From: Ctena decussata
Taxonomy: Eukaryota > Mollusca > Bivalvia > Lucinida > Lucinidae
Direction of reading: 5' to 3'
Length of the DNA: 64,000 bases
Assembly: GCA_963989385.1 (NCBI GenBank)
Contig: OZ022508.1
Location: 29,100,166 to 29,164,165, forward strand
Below, one piece after another: positions 11,972-22,854 of the stretch (positions are counted from its first letter, which is position 1; each line of letters begins with the position of its first letter). The position numbers were made by a program, and so were the translations under genes. Below the pieces are notes generated by a model that did no database searches, was not told the DNA's origin, and worked only from the letters and a program-made list of their open reading frames with translations.

Positions 11972-12065
11972 AATGGCATATGCACCCAGCAAAGATCAGA
12001 TCAGCCTGGGCATCCGCCCAATCTGACAAGAGTCTGCTGTCCGCGTGGAACTAGCTTGAACCATT
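11972..12065 (+). mobile_element. Truncated copy of the GCCGCGACAC MITE family
   Basis: Matches the first half of the MITEs at 20175, 25107 and 48331: gcacccagc, gatcagcctgggcatccgcc, then agtctgctgtccgcgtggaa. Terminal repeats are missing. Confidence 0.7.
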
Positions 12066-12529
12066 ACGCGAACTGAACATTTTATGTACTTTTGTATTAT
12101 CAATTCATCGGGACCAGGACAAAGTATGTCGACAGTTAATGTTTTACCCTCCCACCGGTATGCTACTGGCCGTTCTAAGGCGGCAGTCCCGATGATGTTC
12201 TTCATTTTATGTTGCGTTGTGGTTTATATGGGGCGCTTTATGTTTTAAAGTCGTCTTTTGCTCCTTGTCTTTGTTTCTGTGTTTCTTTCAGCATTCTGAT
12301 CACCTTGCTTTTGACATAGGGAGCTAGTATTTCTTTTCCTGGTGCATTGTTTGTTTTGCACGTGAGTGTTTGTCCTATTTTTCTTCTTCTTGTTGGCATG
12401 GGCTGGCTGCCGTTTGTGATTGTGGCATACCCTGGACATTTGTATAAGCTTTTGTTTTGTCAAAAATATGGTGTCTCCTATAAAAAAATTTTAAGAAGCG
12501 AAACAAGCTTTGATTTGCACTAACTTACT
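12066..12529. other. Intron, nothing recognised
   Basis: Contains an open frame at 12245-12463 (-) with a K/N/T-rich translation that I regard as chance. Confidence 0.5.
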
Positions 12530-12873
12530 AATGAATTACTTCTCTATCTCAAAAGAAATAGGCTTTGACATGGCGGAATAATCGTGAAACATAAACTTCG
12601 TATGCATGTGCCGAAGGAATATCGCTTATAAAAACGGATAATTAACTATGAGGAAAACGAAATTCGTTCCTCTTGCCATAAAGACTAGTAGCAACATTTT
12701 CATTATCAATATAGAGATGTAATGTAAATATGAAGCAGATGAACTGGACTCTGTATTATAGTTAATTTCAAGTTCGCTTGGATAGATAATTCCATACAAC
12801 TCCGAAGTCTTTCAATTATTCAGAGACAGAACATCATCTATGTACCTGTAGGTAAATTTGAAGTGCTGTGCAA
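12530..12873 (-). pseudogene. Penelope-like reverse transcriptase fragment (family 2), downstream part
   Basis: Minus-strand translation, with stops and frameshifts, gives FKFTYRYIDDVLSLNN, then YPSELEI..NTESSSSASYL and a KR..F.FPIVNYPF-like stretch. YIDD is the catalytic reverse transcriptase motif. The same frame resumes at 13405 after a 531-bp insertion. Penelope-like assignment rests on the style of this RT (GTSCAP, YIDDVLSLNN) and is probable, not certain. Confidence 0.75.
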
Positions 12874-13404
12874 ATTTAAAGAGTAACTACACTTCAGGAA
12901 CTGACTGAATCAGATCCCAAACCCTATCCCCAACATCAAAGGGAAAGATTGACAAAGACATCCCAACAAACAATAAATTACAAGTGATAAGCCAAGTCAG
13001 CAGCTCTTTCCCAAATAGATGGCAACTCAGCTATCTTTATTGAACTAAATAATTTAGACCAACAGACGGGTTACAACGGACTAAGCAAATTATATGAAAA
13101 ACATTTGACACTTATTTTTACCTATTTTCTATTTTTATGATAGAAGGATTAAATTGAGAACAAAATAAATTAAACAGCACCGAACATAAAACAAATGCAA
13201 CCGCAACAAAAGTACCGCCTTGGGACGGTCAGTAATAACTACTGGGGGGTTTAAACCGGTTTTACTGGGCCCAAACCTTCACCCTCACCCTCCGCTGCGG
13301 TGCACACAATTAGTTGGTAGTTCGGTTCGTATGGAGGTCCCCTAACTCATCAGAGAGTCATCACGGTCAACAATTAAGATCAAGAAAAGACCGTGTAAAA
13401 GACC
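12874..13404 (-). mobile_element. 3'-end fragment of Penelope-like family 1, inserted in family 2
   Basis: Nearly identical to 44753-45280, which is the terminal part of the family 1 copy on the minus strand. It interrupts the family 2 RT and is flanked by GTGCAA on both sides (12868-12873 and 13405-13410). The paralogous uninterrupted site at 15114-15130 reads tgttgtgcaaggcatatta. This is a 5'-truncated retrotransposition with a target-site duplication. Confidence 0.8.
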
Positions 13405-13490
13405 GTGCAAGGCGTATTCAGCTGCTTTTAGAAGTCCCTGTATGAACTCCGCCTCATACTCGGAGTAAGGGGATTCAGTAAGTGCCAATT
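13405..13490 (-). pseudogene. Penelope-like RT fragment (family 2), upstream part
   Basis: Continues the broken RT frame; its minus-strand product corresponds to the YEVEF..GLLK segment that lies between GTSCAP and YIDD in the copy at 14890-15430. Confidence 0.65.
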
Positions 13491-13974
13491 TAAATCATTT
13501 ACAGACAAAGGTAAAAAGAAAGGATGATCAGGAATTAATACATCAGATTCCATATCCCACCCGCAAAATCAAAAGAAAAAGAAATATATACATTAACTGA
13601 CAACAGTTCACGAACGGCACGCATGGACAGCTCTTTTTCCAGACAGGTAGGCATTTTCGCTACCCCCAACTGAAACCGTCACTCACACAACAGGTGACCG
13701 GAAGCAACGACATGGGCACCAGTAAGGAACCACAACAAACGTACCGCCTTGGAACGGTCAGTAATAACTAACTGGACAGGTGGGGTAGGGATGGGGAGGG
13801 GAAGGTAAATTCGTTTAACTGGCCCGCTCCTCCACGCCCGCTTAGTTTCAGAAATGGTTCAAATCATGTAGTTAGCTGTTCTGTCCGCATGAAGATTTCC
13901 TAACCATCAAAAACTCGTCGTGGGAACAAAAATATCACAGATTAAACAACTAGAAATGGCAGAAAGCAGGGCTT
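13491..13974 (-). repeat. Diverged Penelope-like 3'-region repeat
   Basis: Shares gtaccgccttggaacggtca and gtaataact with 13213-13240 and 45090-45115, and agaaatatatacatt-type sequence with 47550-47575. A second, older copy of the family 1 terminal region. No coding frame. Confidence 0.6.
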
Positions 13975-14662
13975 ATTAGACCTCCCCTCCCCCCACAAAA
14001 TCTATCTATAACACAGTTTAGAACTAACACTGGTCACATTAGCCATCATAGAAAACATCAACAACACTAGCACATCGTGCACTTGATTAAGCAGAAACCG
14101 AAATATTTCGTTAGGGCTATCAGGGGCAAACTCCTGACAAAATTGATGCATAACCTCTCTTTTAGAATTTAACCTGTATTTTACTTATAGTCATGTACCA
14201 TACAAAATTTAAAAGAAACCCATTCATCTAAACTTAAGTTATTGAGCGGACACCAAATATTGTCCTTTTTCTTAGACATATCAGGTGCCATAACTCCTGT
14301 CTGAATTGATGCTTAACCTCCCTTTTCGCACTCAAACCTTATTTTGTTAGTGGTCATTTACCACATACATTTCAAAGACACCCATTCATGGTAACTGAAA
14401 TTATTGAGCGGAAACAAAAAAAATGCACATTTTCGCGCCTATCAGGGCCATAACTTTTGTACAAAAAGTACCTCCTTCGAACTCAACCTGTATTTCATTG
14501 ATGGTCAAGTACAATATAAATTTCAACAAAATAGGATCTATAAAACTTAAGTTACTGTGTGGAAACCATGAGCTTTTCCGATAGATGAAAGGACAGACAG
14601 ACGGACAACGTGAAAACAGTATACCCCCTTCACAAACACAGTCTGTGGAGGGTATAATAAGG
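13975..14662 (+). repeat. Helentron/pearl-like element, about 158-bp units
   Basis: Three units with landmarks cataactYcYg, aacctgtattt and attattgagcggaaac (about 14145, 14305, 14460). Then GACAGACAGACGGAC (14592-14606) and an imperfect terminal hairpin tatacccccttcac...gtggagggtata, ending aataa near 14660. The 5' boundary is approximate. Confidence 0.7.
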
Positions 14663-14889
14663 ACTAAAAGATGAGGACTGAACAGAAGTAGAGCGGTCAA
14701 AGTACCAAAAGTATAAGTCCAAACTCATATAATCCATACAAACATCGACAAATCTGAAATATTTACAGTCATGAAAGTTTTTAAGAGTTGACAAATGTTT
14801 CTATCTGCGATAACCTTGTGACGACAATTTGCTGGTGGGTAGCTTCCTTCGATCAACAAGGTCTTGATAGTTGTAACAGTCTCCGACAT

Positions 14890-15430
14890 ATAGGACTAAC
14901 TAAGAAACATAAACGCCGTATGCAGGTTCCAAAGGAATAGTCTACTCAGAAATGGAAAATTTACTATGGGGAAAAATGAAATTATCCAGCTTGTCATAAA
15001 GCCTAGTAACAAGCTTTTCATTAACAATCTAGGTATGGGGCAGATGAACAAAGTCCGAAATCTTTGAATTATTCAGAGATAGAACATCATCTTTGTACTC
15101 GTATGTAAAGTTGAATTGTTGTGCAAGGCATATTACCTGCTTTTAAGAGCCCCTGTTTGAATTCCACCTCATACCCTTCAAAGAATAAGTCGACAAATAA
15201 CGGGGCGCAGCTAGTGCCTATTGGAATGCCAACTGTCTGTTGAAAAAACTTGCCCGCTGAACTTCAGGTAAATATTGTCTATGAGAAATTCCATCCTTTT
15301 TGTGACATCAACTTCAGTATATTTTGTATGAACATCAGGGTGGTCCTTAACGGCTTATGTATCCTAATACACACGAACGATGTATTTATACCGACGTTTT
15401 TCGTTTTTGTGAAAGAAACAATTGTTTTTT
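14890..15430 (-). pseudogene. Penelope-like reverse transcriptase fragment (family 2)
   Basis: Minus-strand reading gives QTVGIPIGTSCAPLFVDLFF, EGYEVEFKQ, then FTYEYKDDVLSLNNSKI. GTSCAPLF-DLFF and the Y-x-D-D box are RT motifs 4 and 5; here the x is Lys where related copies have Ile. Frameshifts and stops make it non-functional. It ends about 210 bp before the VWD-region exon at 15641. Confidence 0.75.
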
Positions 15431-15454
15431 TTTTATATCTTTTAACTTAGCACT

Positions 15455-15535
15455 GGACAGAAACAACGCATACCGACACCGGAAGATCACTGGGACGTCC
15501 AACAGCCCATGCAGCAGCAGAAAAAACTTATTGTC
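15455..15535 (-). repeat. Short Penelope-like family 1 fragment
   Basis: The stretch ctggacagaaacaacgcata ... ggaagatcactggg matches 43725-43770 and 47668-47720, which belong to the C-terminal region of family 1. Confidence 0.55.
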
Positions 15536-15640
15536 TCTCTCTCTGTGCTATAATTCAATTGTTTCCTTTTTAAGGATTCTTACTCACTTTGCAAGTTCAC
15601 AGAAAAGCTTTTTAAGTCCAACATGATCTTCAATACCTAC

Positions 15641-15889
15641 CGGTATCTATTACAGCCTCTGTGTGTTGTATATCTGTACGTTTTGTATCTTCAGCAACAC
15701 TTTCACTTCCTGTAAACACTAGGTCAAAAATACATTCAAGATTGTCCTCTCCACAGATCTTTGTTGCATTGGCAACCATGTCTTCATCAGCCTCGTCCAG
15801 AAATTTTGGAGTGAATTCTGGATGGGAATAGTTTGCATGACTATATCCATTAGGATAAACGAAAATGGATTCTGTTGGTGACGTCATCC
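15641..15889 (-). CDS. Exon: conserved region C-terminal to VWD
   Basis: Translates as (W)MTSPTESIFVYPNGYSHANY, then FTPKFLDEADEDMVANATKI, CGEDNLECIFDLVFTGS and ESVAEDT. The pattern SxF.Y..G.S......F.P.F.......A..iCG.d..C.fD...TG....A..T is the conserved companion of VWD in mucin-like AMOP proteins. Acceptor acttcag at 15890, donor g|gtaggt at 15640, 83 codons, phases 1 and 1. Two sequons (NYS, NAT) are present. Confidence 0.95.
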
Positions 15890-16013
15890 CTGAAGTTATA
15901 AAAAAGGTTGACAGCTAAAATTTATTTTAAAACATGTTTTAAAACACAATGCCCCTACAATATGTTTTTCAAAATTATAAATACTAAACTATATAAAGAA
16001 CAACAACAACAGG

Positions 16014-16044
<31 letters not shown>

Positions 16045-16802
16045 AAACACACACACAAAAAAAAACATGCTACAAAACCATCACCAGTTTGACAGGTATA
16101 ATTAGATAGATTCGATAATTAGATTATAATTAGATATGTATGTCAAACAAGTCAAAACTTTGAGAACAAGTTAGAGGGACATAATTAGTCACATTATTTT
16201 CCAAAATTTACTTTTGTTATCCCTATATTACAGAGATAAAGTCATACAGAATATGCTCATAAGTAAATGAGGTCAGTTCTGACTCGTTCCAGTTATGCCC
16301 ATTAATTATCGTAGCCGTACCGCAATATGTTTTTCTGATGTGTTGGTTTGTAGTGGTTTGTTTAACACCTGTTTACAAATAAAATGGCAAAACACCACCA
16401 AATATTTATTAAATTTGCTCACTAGTTGAGATGAAAATAATACCTTATAGTGTATCAAGTATCATAATCCTAGTCGAATTCGTTGTTCAGATGTTTTCTT
16501 GACTTCTTTCAGTTTGTTAAAACGGGCATAACTCTATCATTCGATGGAGAAGAATAACTGTACATGTCTGCGTACTTCTTACGAAGATTCCGTGTGCAGA
16601 ATTTTGAGATTCTTTTATAAATGAATATTGAGTTTCAAAGCTTCACTTTCTTCAAAGGAGGAGGCATAAAATATGAAATGTAGAATATATTTTTACGAAA
16701 TGGAAGCACCAAACTGAATGCTTAGTTACAGACAGACAAGACAGGCAATAACTTTATTCACTCAAAGTACATGTAAACATGACAAAATGAGTAATTTCTC
16801 TT
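15890..16802. other. Intron with poly-A tract, otherwise nothing recognised
   Basis: Poly-A run at 16014-16042 followed by (CA)n-like sequence. The rest is AT-rich without clear repeats or coding potential. Confidence 0.6.
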
Positions 16803-17704
16803 AAGCACCAGTCACACATTCACGGATCAGGCTACGGTTCACCACGATTCACCACGGTTTGACCTAGACGGCAAAACCGGGATGAACCGTAGAAAATCCA
16901 GCATCAATACGGTTTACCAGGGTTCCATTAGGGTTTCTCACGGTGCTTGTACGGTGTCTGTACGGATCATCTACGAATTCACGACGGTGCAAGGCGGCAA
17001 CACTACGGACAACAAGGTTAATCCACGGTCGTGTTACGGACGCTACGATGCCACTACGGTTCGATACGGTGCTAGTACGACTCAAGCTGGTAGTGTCACG
17101 GCTCCTACGATTGTCTACGGGTTAACGGTGGTCATGATAATGATTTTTGTTGATAACGTTTAATTTACTTATAGGTAAGAAAAGTATTTATGACATTAAA
17201 TAGTACTGAATTTTACGAAAAATGTGCAGCAAAAATTTTGAAAATCGGTTAACAAATAAAAATTTTATACTAAAACTTAATTTTGAGTCGGCATTTTGCA
17301 TTGACATGGAAAGTAATCCAAGGTCATAAACTTTCGAGTCTTGGAACTCTTTTCTCGTAAAAAGTGAGTTTTCGTAGTGACAAAACTACCACGATTGTCT
17401 ACGAATACCGACGGAAAGCCAGGGATAATCACGGATACAGCTACGGTAGCGCTACGAATGAGCACGATTCTGTTACGGTTGCGCTACGGTTTAGGCCACG
17501 CCCACAGCCCACCACGGTTCACCACGGAAGTTTTAAACAGTTTAAAATTTCCTTAGCGACTCCCGGATCACCACGGTTCTTCAAGGACCATTACGGAACA
17601 CGACGGATGCATCTACGGTGCTACTACGAATCACGACGGTGTGCTACGGTTTGTGAAACCGTGGTGAACCGTGTCCTGAACCGTGAATGTGTGACTGGGG
17701 CTTT
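16803..17704. mobile_element. Element with terminal inverted repeats and dense ACGG motif arrays
   Basis: The ends are inverted copies: CACCAGTCACACATTCACGG at the left and CCGTGAATGTGTGACTGG at the right, extending inwards over about 55 bp (TTCACCACGGTTT / AAACCGTGGTGAA). The left flank reads TTAA and the right TTTA next to AGC...CAGTC, compatible with a 4-bp target site. Between them two blocks (16820-17140 and 17385-17700) carry roughly 30 ACGG words 10-25 bp apart, separated by about 245 bp of AT-rich sequence. No transposase. The open frames within it are products of the motif array. Confidence 0.8.
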
Positions 17705-19599
17705 ATACTAATAAACATGGCAAACGGACGGTGTATCATATACTAATACTAGCAATGGTAACAGTAAAAGATTTGAGAGTTTAAATGCAAGGGGAGGAGA
17801 ACACAGAACATAAGACAAGTACTGAAAGAAAGGAAAATACAAAATATGACACTAAATTGTACTTATACGGCTCGCTGCATACTTCCTGCTGCCAAAAGAA
17901 TTATAAGGGCCAGGCATCCTAAACAAGCGAATATTCAGAACAGTTACATCTTCAGGCAAAGTATAGAAACTGCGTACTAGCACTTCTACAGGTGTATGCC
18001 AATTTGACAGATACGAGTAATAAGGGAAAGTTTCATTATCACTTAATAACTTCTTTTTGTTCTTAACATATTTCTACATCACAAACGGTATCAGAAAGTA
18101 AAATTCTTCAACTTTAATATTGTGTTTTAATTTGGATTCTAGCACAAGTACAAAATGCTCTTTTTTGGGGGAATTTTAATTAATTAAAACAAATAACAAA
18201 ATCTCCGTAAAACCAGTAGGGCACATGAATTCAACGACTCATTTCAAATCAAATTGATACAAAATGTTATGTATCACGAATAGATCAGATGAGAAGAAAG
18301 AGTATATTTTTATCTGATATAAATTTTATTAGTCTAGCTAAATGATAAAATGGTCTTTTTACAATATTTGTTAAAATTTTAACTGATTATTTTTTGCCGG
18401 TGGTTTCCGTAAATTGCGACGCTAGGACACGACTCCGGCTTTCAGGTAATAGCTCCAGGCGGAGATTACCACGTTAAGATATGACAGAATGTTGTTGAAA
18501 TGAATTTTCAAGTGAATGAATTATTCAAAATGTAGATTTATCCGGTACAGTGTCTAAATTTTGCTTGAACTGAAAGATAAAAGTTAATTTATTAAGTTTT
18601 CATTTTATTTTACTGGTCCAGAGCTGCACTAGAGATAAAAGAGAAAGGTATTGGTTTCTGATGTTAGAACAGAAACGAAACCGTGCTAGTGAAATACAAT
18701 TATAATTGATGCCGATATTCGTTGGTCTTATTAGCAATTATATGAAGAGCAAAGGTCGGCTAGCTTCTTTAAAATGGCGTCATGCTACATCGGCTCAAAT
18801 TAATTTCAGATTTCATCCCTGTTGATTGTATATGGTCCTACTCTAACAATGTAAATAAGCCATTTAGCGCAAATCACTTCATGCACATGCCGAAATTCTG
18901 TATCTTGTACACAAGTAATTTCTGAATTCTGGCAACGGTTACTGCTTTTCACTGACTTTTAAGCACTCAGTGTTTGCGGTATTTCGCATTACCTATGGAC
19001 CACGAGAGTGTCCAATCCAATGTTTACAACATGGCAGTTCTATAAATAGCCACCTGTAAATACACAATTACAGTATGATGTCCAGTTGATGTGAATAAAC
19101 TACATTGCATTCTCTGCAATGATTGACGTGCTCGTAATACTGTTTTAGGCAAGTTTACAACAGTTTCTGTAAAACAGGTTTGTTATTGTTGTAGCTGTTT
19201 TTTTTAAGCGGCAGCTAATTTATTTTAAATGAAAGAGACAGATGCGCTTAAAGGGGGCGAATACGGTAATTGGCGGATTGATTTGTATTCGTTATATTTT
19301 TTGACCGCTGATCTCATTGGTTGAATACTTATCATTTAATTGATTATACCTGCACAAGAATACGTTATATAAGTTCTCATTTAACTTCGTACAAACATTA
19401 TTTTCATTTCCAGACGTTTTTTTAGCAAAATGAACTTACGATCACTTCATTTCTTAGCCGAAAAATACAGCTGTGAAAGCCACTTTCCAAAATACGCTTG
19501 TGACAGCATTGAATGACTGATAGAATCAGTCATTAATTAGATTACAAATTACTAAATGAGGGTAAATCCCGGAAACTAAAGAAGAAAACCTGTAGTCCA
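17705..19599. other. Intron, nothing recognised
   Basis: About 1.9 kb of AT-rich sequence without obvious repeats, motifs or exons. Confidence 0.55.
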
Positions 19600-19762
19600 C
19601 GATGAGAGTTACAATGACGAGAGGCTGATGGAAGGACGATAATGGCAGATTGTGTAATGGAACCCTTTTACGTTTGAGAAGGTTTCCGCCTTCAGAAATC
19701 AAACTTGAACTTGGGACCGCTAGATCAGCGGGTCAGCGCTTAGCCTACTGAGCTACAGGGGC
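19600..19762 (-). repeat. Possible tRNA-derived SINE head
   Basis: The reverse complement of about 19690-19762 reads as a tRNA-like sequence: tgtagctcagtaggctaagc (box A) and cggtcccaagttcaagttt (weak box B). Degenerate, so a SINE relic rather than a tRNA gene. Confidence 0.45.
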
Positions 19763-20174
19763 TCCTCGAAGATAAAACTTTGGCGGTCTCTAGCGAAAGT
19801 ATAATTAGTAGGAAACAGAAAACTTTATTTTTCTACAGCATTTAAGTTATGTTTTTTTTTTATATCTTAAAAACAGTATACTTGAAATTACAAAGAAGGT
19901 CTATATGTATGTTTTTTTTTAATTCATTTGTTTCATTCTTCTATGTAAAGCATTATACAAATCCGTAATTCCAAGGAAAATGTTATTATTGTATAAAAAT
20001 TGATCTCTCATGTTTATTATTATTTTAAAATTTATAATTTTATTTTGATCCAGTTTCATTAATTTCATTTTACTTCAATTCAAATATTACTCAATGTCAA
20101 ATTAAATCAATCAGTGAATATACACTTGTACGGACATGACACGCGTTTACATATCTGTCGGGCAATCATTAATT
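19763..20174. other. AT-rich intron sequence
   Basis: T-rich and A-rich runs only. Confidence 0.5.
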
Positions 20175-20390
20175 GAGTCGCGACATGAAAAAATCAAGCG
20201 CCTAGCAATGACTAAGATCAGCCTAGGCGTTCGCCAAGTCTGATCAGTGTCTCTGCAAGTGGCAGGAGATAGCTTAGCTACCCTTAAAGTACACAGCGAA
20301 GACTCTCATCAGACTTGCCATACGCCCAGGCTGATCTGAGTCTTCACGTCGTACACATGACACTTTGTGGGTTTTGTCGCATCGCGGTTC
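20175..20390. mobile_element. MITE, GCCGCGACAC family
   Basis: Starts gagtcgcgacatga and ends ttttgtcgcatcgcggttc, which are imperfect terminal inverted repeats. Internal gatcagcctaggcgttcgcc is mirrored by gcccaggctgatc, so the whole element can fold. No coding sequence. Confidence 0.75.
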
Positions 20391-20430
20391 GACTGGATTA
20401 ACGAAACGTAAGAATGTATGAAATATATGT

Positions 20431-20698
20431 GCCGCGACTCGCCAAAACTAACAAGGTGGCATGTGCACTTCGCGTAGATTCAGCCGTCCGAGCAGAGTCT
20501 TCTCTTTTTGCGTAAATGGAGGTGAGGGTCTAAGCTCCCTCCATGCTGACAGCCAAGACTACGATCAGCCTGGGCATCCGCCCTGGACATACGCTTACAA
20601 GATAGCATACGGTCTTAACTATCCCTTTGCGGACAGCGAGGCTGATCTGAGTCTTTGCTGGGCGCACATTCGACTTTGTTCGTTTTGTCGTGTCGTGG
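20431..20698. mobile_element. MITE, GCCGCGACAC family
   Basis: Starts gccgcgactcgccaaaacta and ends cgttttgtcgtgtcgtgg. Lies 40 bp from another copy. The frames at 20461-20736 on both strands are due to it. Confidence 0.75.
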
Positions 20699-20905
20699 AA
20701 AAATTCTGTTCTCTTTAAACGATAAAATAAATGCAAAATGTTTACTCAATCATTAAATTATAGTTTTTTATCATCGTGAAATTTTATCGAAACATTCTTT
20801 CACAAGACTTTTCGTTTTATTTTTGAATCAAAACTTTGTGCAATTAATCTTATTTTTGCTTGACTGTTCTATCAAAACCCTCAGTTATATAATTGTGTGA
20901 CATAC

Positions 20906-20956
20906 AATTTATTTATTTATTTATTTATGTATTTATTTATTTATTTTATTTATTGT
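20906..20956. repeat. (ATTT)n microsatellite
   Basis: About twelve ATTT units with small interruptions. Confidence 0.95.
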
Positions 20957-21717
20957 TCTTGACAACGTTGAACTTAAATTTTATGTTTGAATCAAACATA
21001 CATTGTGTCTTATATAATGTTCTAGAGAGAGGGGGAGGGAGAGAGAGAATTTAGTCATGTTAAATTTTGATTATCATTGAATTATGAGGCTCAGACTAAA
21101 TGATATAAACTGTTAGTAAATAACCAATGGCATCTCTTTTTCTCCTCTATTGGCTGCAAAAATCATTTTGGATTTCTGGAGCGTGACCATTCCTTTGGAG
21201 AACCAAACATCTTTGAATAATAATAATAATAGAGATGATAATGATAATAATATTATTTATTATTATTATTATCATAAAACATCACCATCATGTGTTCTGA
21301 CAGCATCATGCAAAGGAAATCCAAAAGGTTTAATTACATTACCATGATTATTTTATGCATGAGTCTGTCTATGAACTGTGATCAATATTCAATTTAAGTC
21401 ATAAAGATCAATATTTTATCATGACCGAGATAAGAATATTAGCCCCAGGAAATACCTTGACACCTGCGATTGTCTCTGGAGATCTACCTGTCCAAGACAA
21501 AAGTCAATAACCTAGAGGAAGAAGTACGAGTTTTCTGCCAGATGATTATAATCATAATAGGCATAAAATAATAATAATAACAGTAAAGAAAGACAGCAGA
21601 ACGCATATGACTAGCCGTTCCAGCCAGCTATTTAGTACAGAGCTTCTCGAAACCAAAACGTCATACGAGACATTTCACGGTGCAGAATATAGCGATACAA
21701 AGACATTTTTCATAACA
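20957..21717. other. Intron with (AAT)n, otherwise nothing recognised
   Basis: A short GAGA-rich patch at about 21025-21048 and an interrupted (AAT)n/(ATT)n region at 21215-21275. No genes. Confidence 0.6.
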
Positions 21718-21724
21718 TACTTAT

Positions 21725-21726
<2 letters not shown>

Positions 21727-21765
<39 letters not shown>

Positions 21766-21876
21766 GCAGGCACGTGACCGAGGGACGACCAAATACCGAC
21801 GTCGATGCGACATCATGTCATCATGATATCGATTCAACCTCAGCGTGACGCCGTCCGGAGGCCCCCTGGCTAAGAC

Positions 21877-21913
<37 letters not shown>

Positions 21914-21955
21914 GAGAGAGAGAAGAGAGAGAGAGGGGAAGACAGAGAGAAACAT
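21727..21955. repeat. (GA)n microsatellites
   Basis: (GA)n at about 21727-21760 and a second, interrupted run at about 21876-21955. The 66- and 68-codon frames across it are artefacts. Confidence 0.9.
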
Positions 21956-22854
21956 CATGGTCATTTTATACATTTTTTTCTGAACAGCAACAAAGTAAAT
22001 AATTGGTTGGTTCTTAGGCAATCACATCAGCTAATAGCGGATATGACATAAAAGCATTAAATGTTAATGGTACCTGTCTCCGCTTGCCATCTTTACCGAA
22101 CGAAATGCAAGGACGACAAGCAGAGGCATGCGTGGCAGAGTGGGACGGAAGAACAAAATAAGATACAAAGCACTCATGTGTCTTGTACACTCATATACAT
22201 ATAAAATTTATATATAAGGAGAAAATAACAACAACAAAAACACACTAATACTAGTTGATAAATTAGTATATTGAAGCAGTAAATGAATCATCTAGTATGC
22301 ATTTTTTGAAGTTAACTGTAGAGTATTTATCAGCTGCGACCAGATTAGACGTCTCCATTGAAAAGAGGTCAAAACAGGTTGCAGTTATAATAAATGGCAG
22401 TTAATGTGTCCGTTCAAGTCGATTCATTAAAACATCGTGCAGTTTATAATCTGCTTCATTCAAACTTGTGTGATAATATAAAACATGCACACACTAAGCA
22501 CATTATATTTATCGATTAACAACCCCCCCCCCCAACCCCCATTCTAAAGATCAAATACGGTGGCAAGATAGCGTAATTATGAAATTATTTCTGTACATAC
22601 ATCCGGGGACCATAACGGTGGCACCTAAATTCATGTAGCACGAACGTAAAATTAAACTAGGAATCTACTCTGCATGCGACCTCAATGCAAAAGGACATCT
22701 CTGCCTCAAACGAGGAACTCTTGCGCACAGTTTCAAAAAATCACACTTGAAATTCTAAAGGACACATGCGCTCTTTTTCCGCAAGAAAATCATAGAACAT
22801 TTTTGCTGGTTTCTGAAGAGACAAAAGTACAGATAAATAAATAGACTAGAGCAA
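21956..22854. other. Intron, nothing recognised
   Basis: Poly-C run at 22522-22541; otherwise ordinary AT-rich sequence. Confidence 0.55.

Noticed and set aside
13320..13356. Second hammerhead-like core (CTGATGA ... GAAC) in the Penelope-like terminal region, also at 45200-45229
   Set aside because: GAAA is not conserved, stems are poor, and the CTGATGA block is not kept in the related copies near 13890 and 47615.
16864..17711. Several open frames of 60-115 codons on both strands
   Set aside because: They are produced by the ACGG motif array and have repetitive Thr/Arg/Tyr-rich translations.
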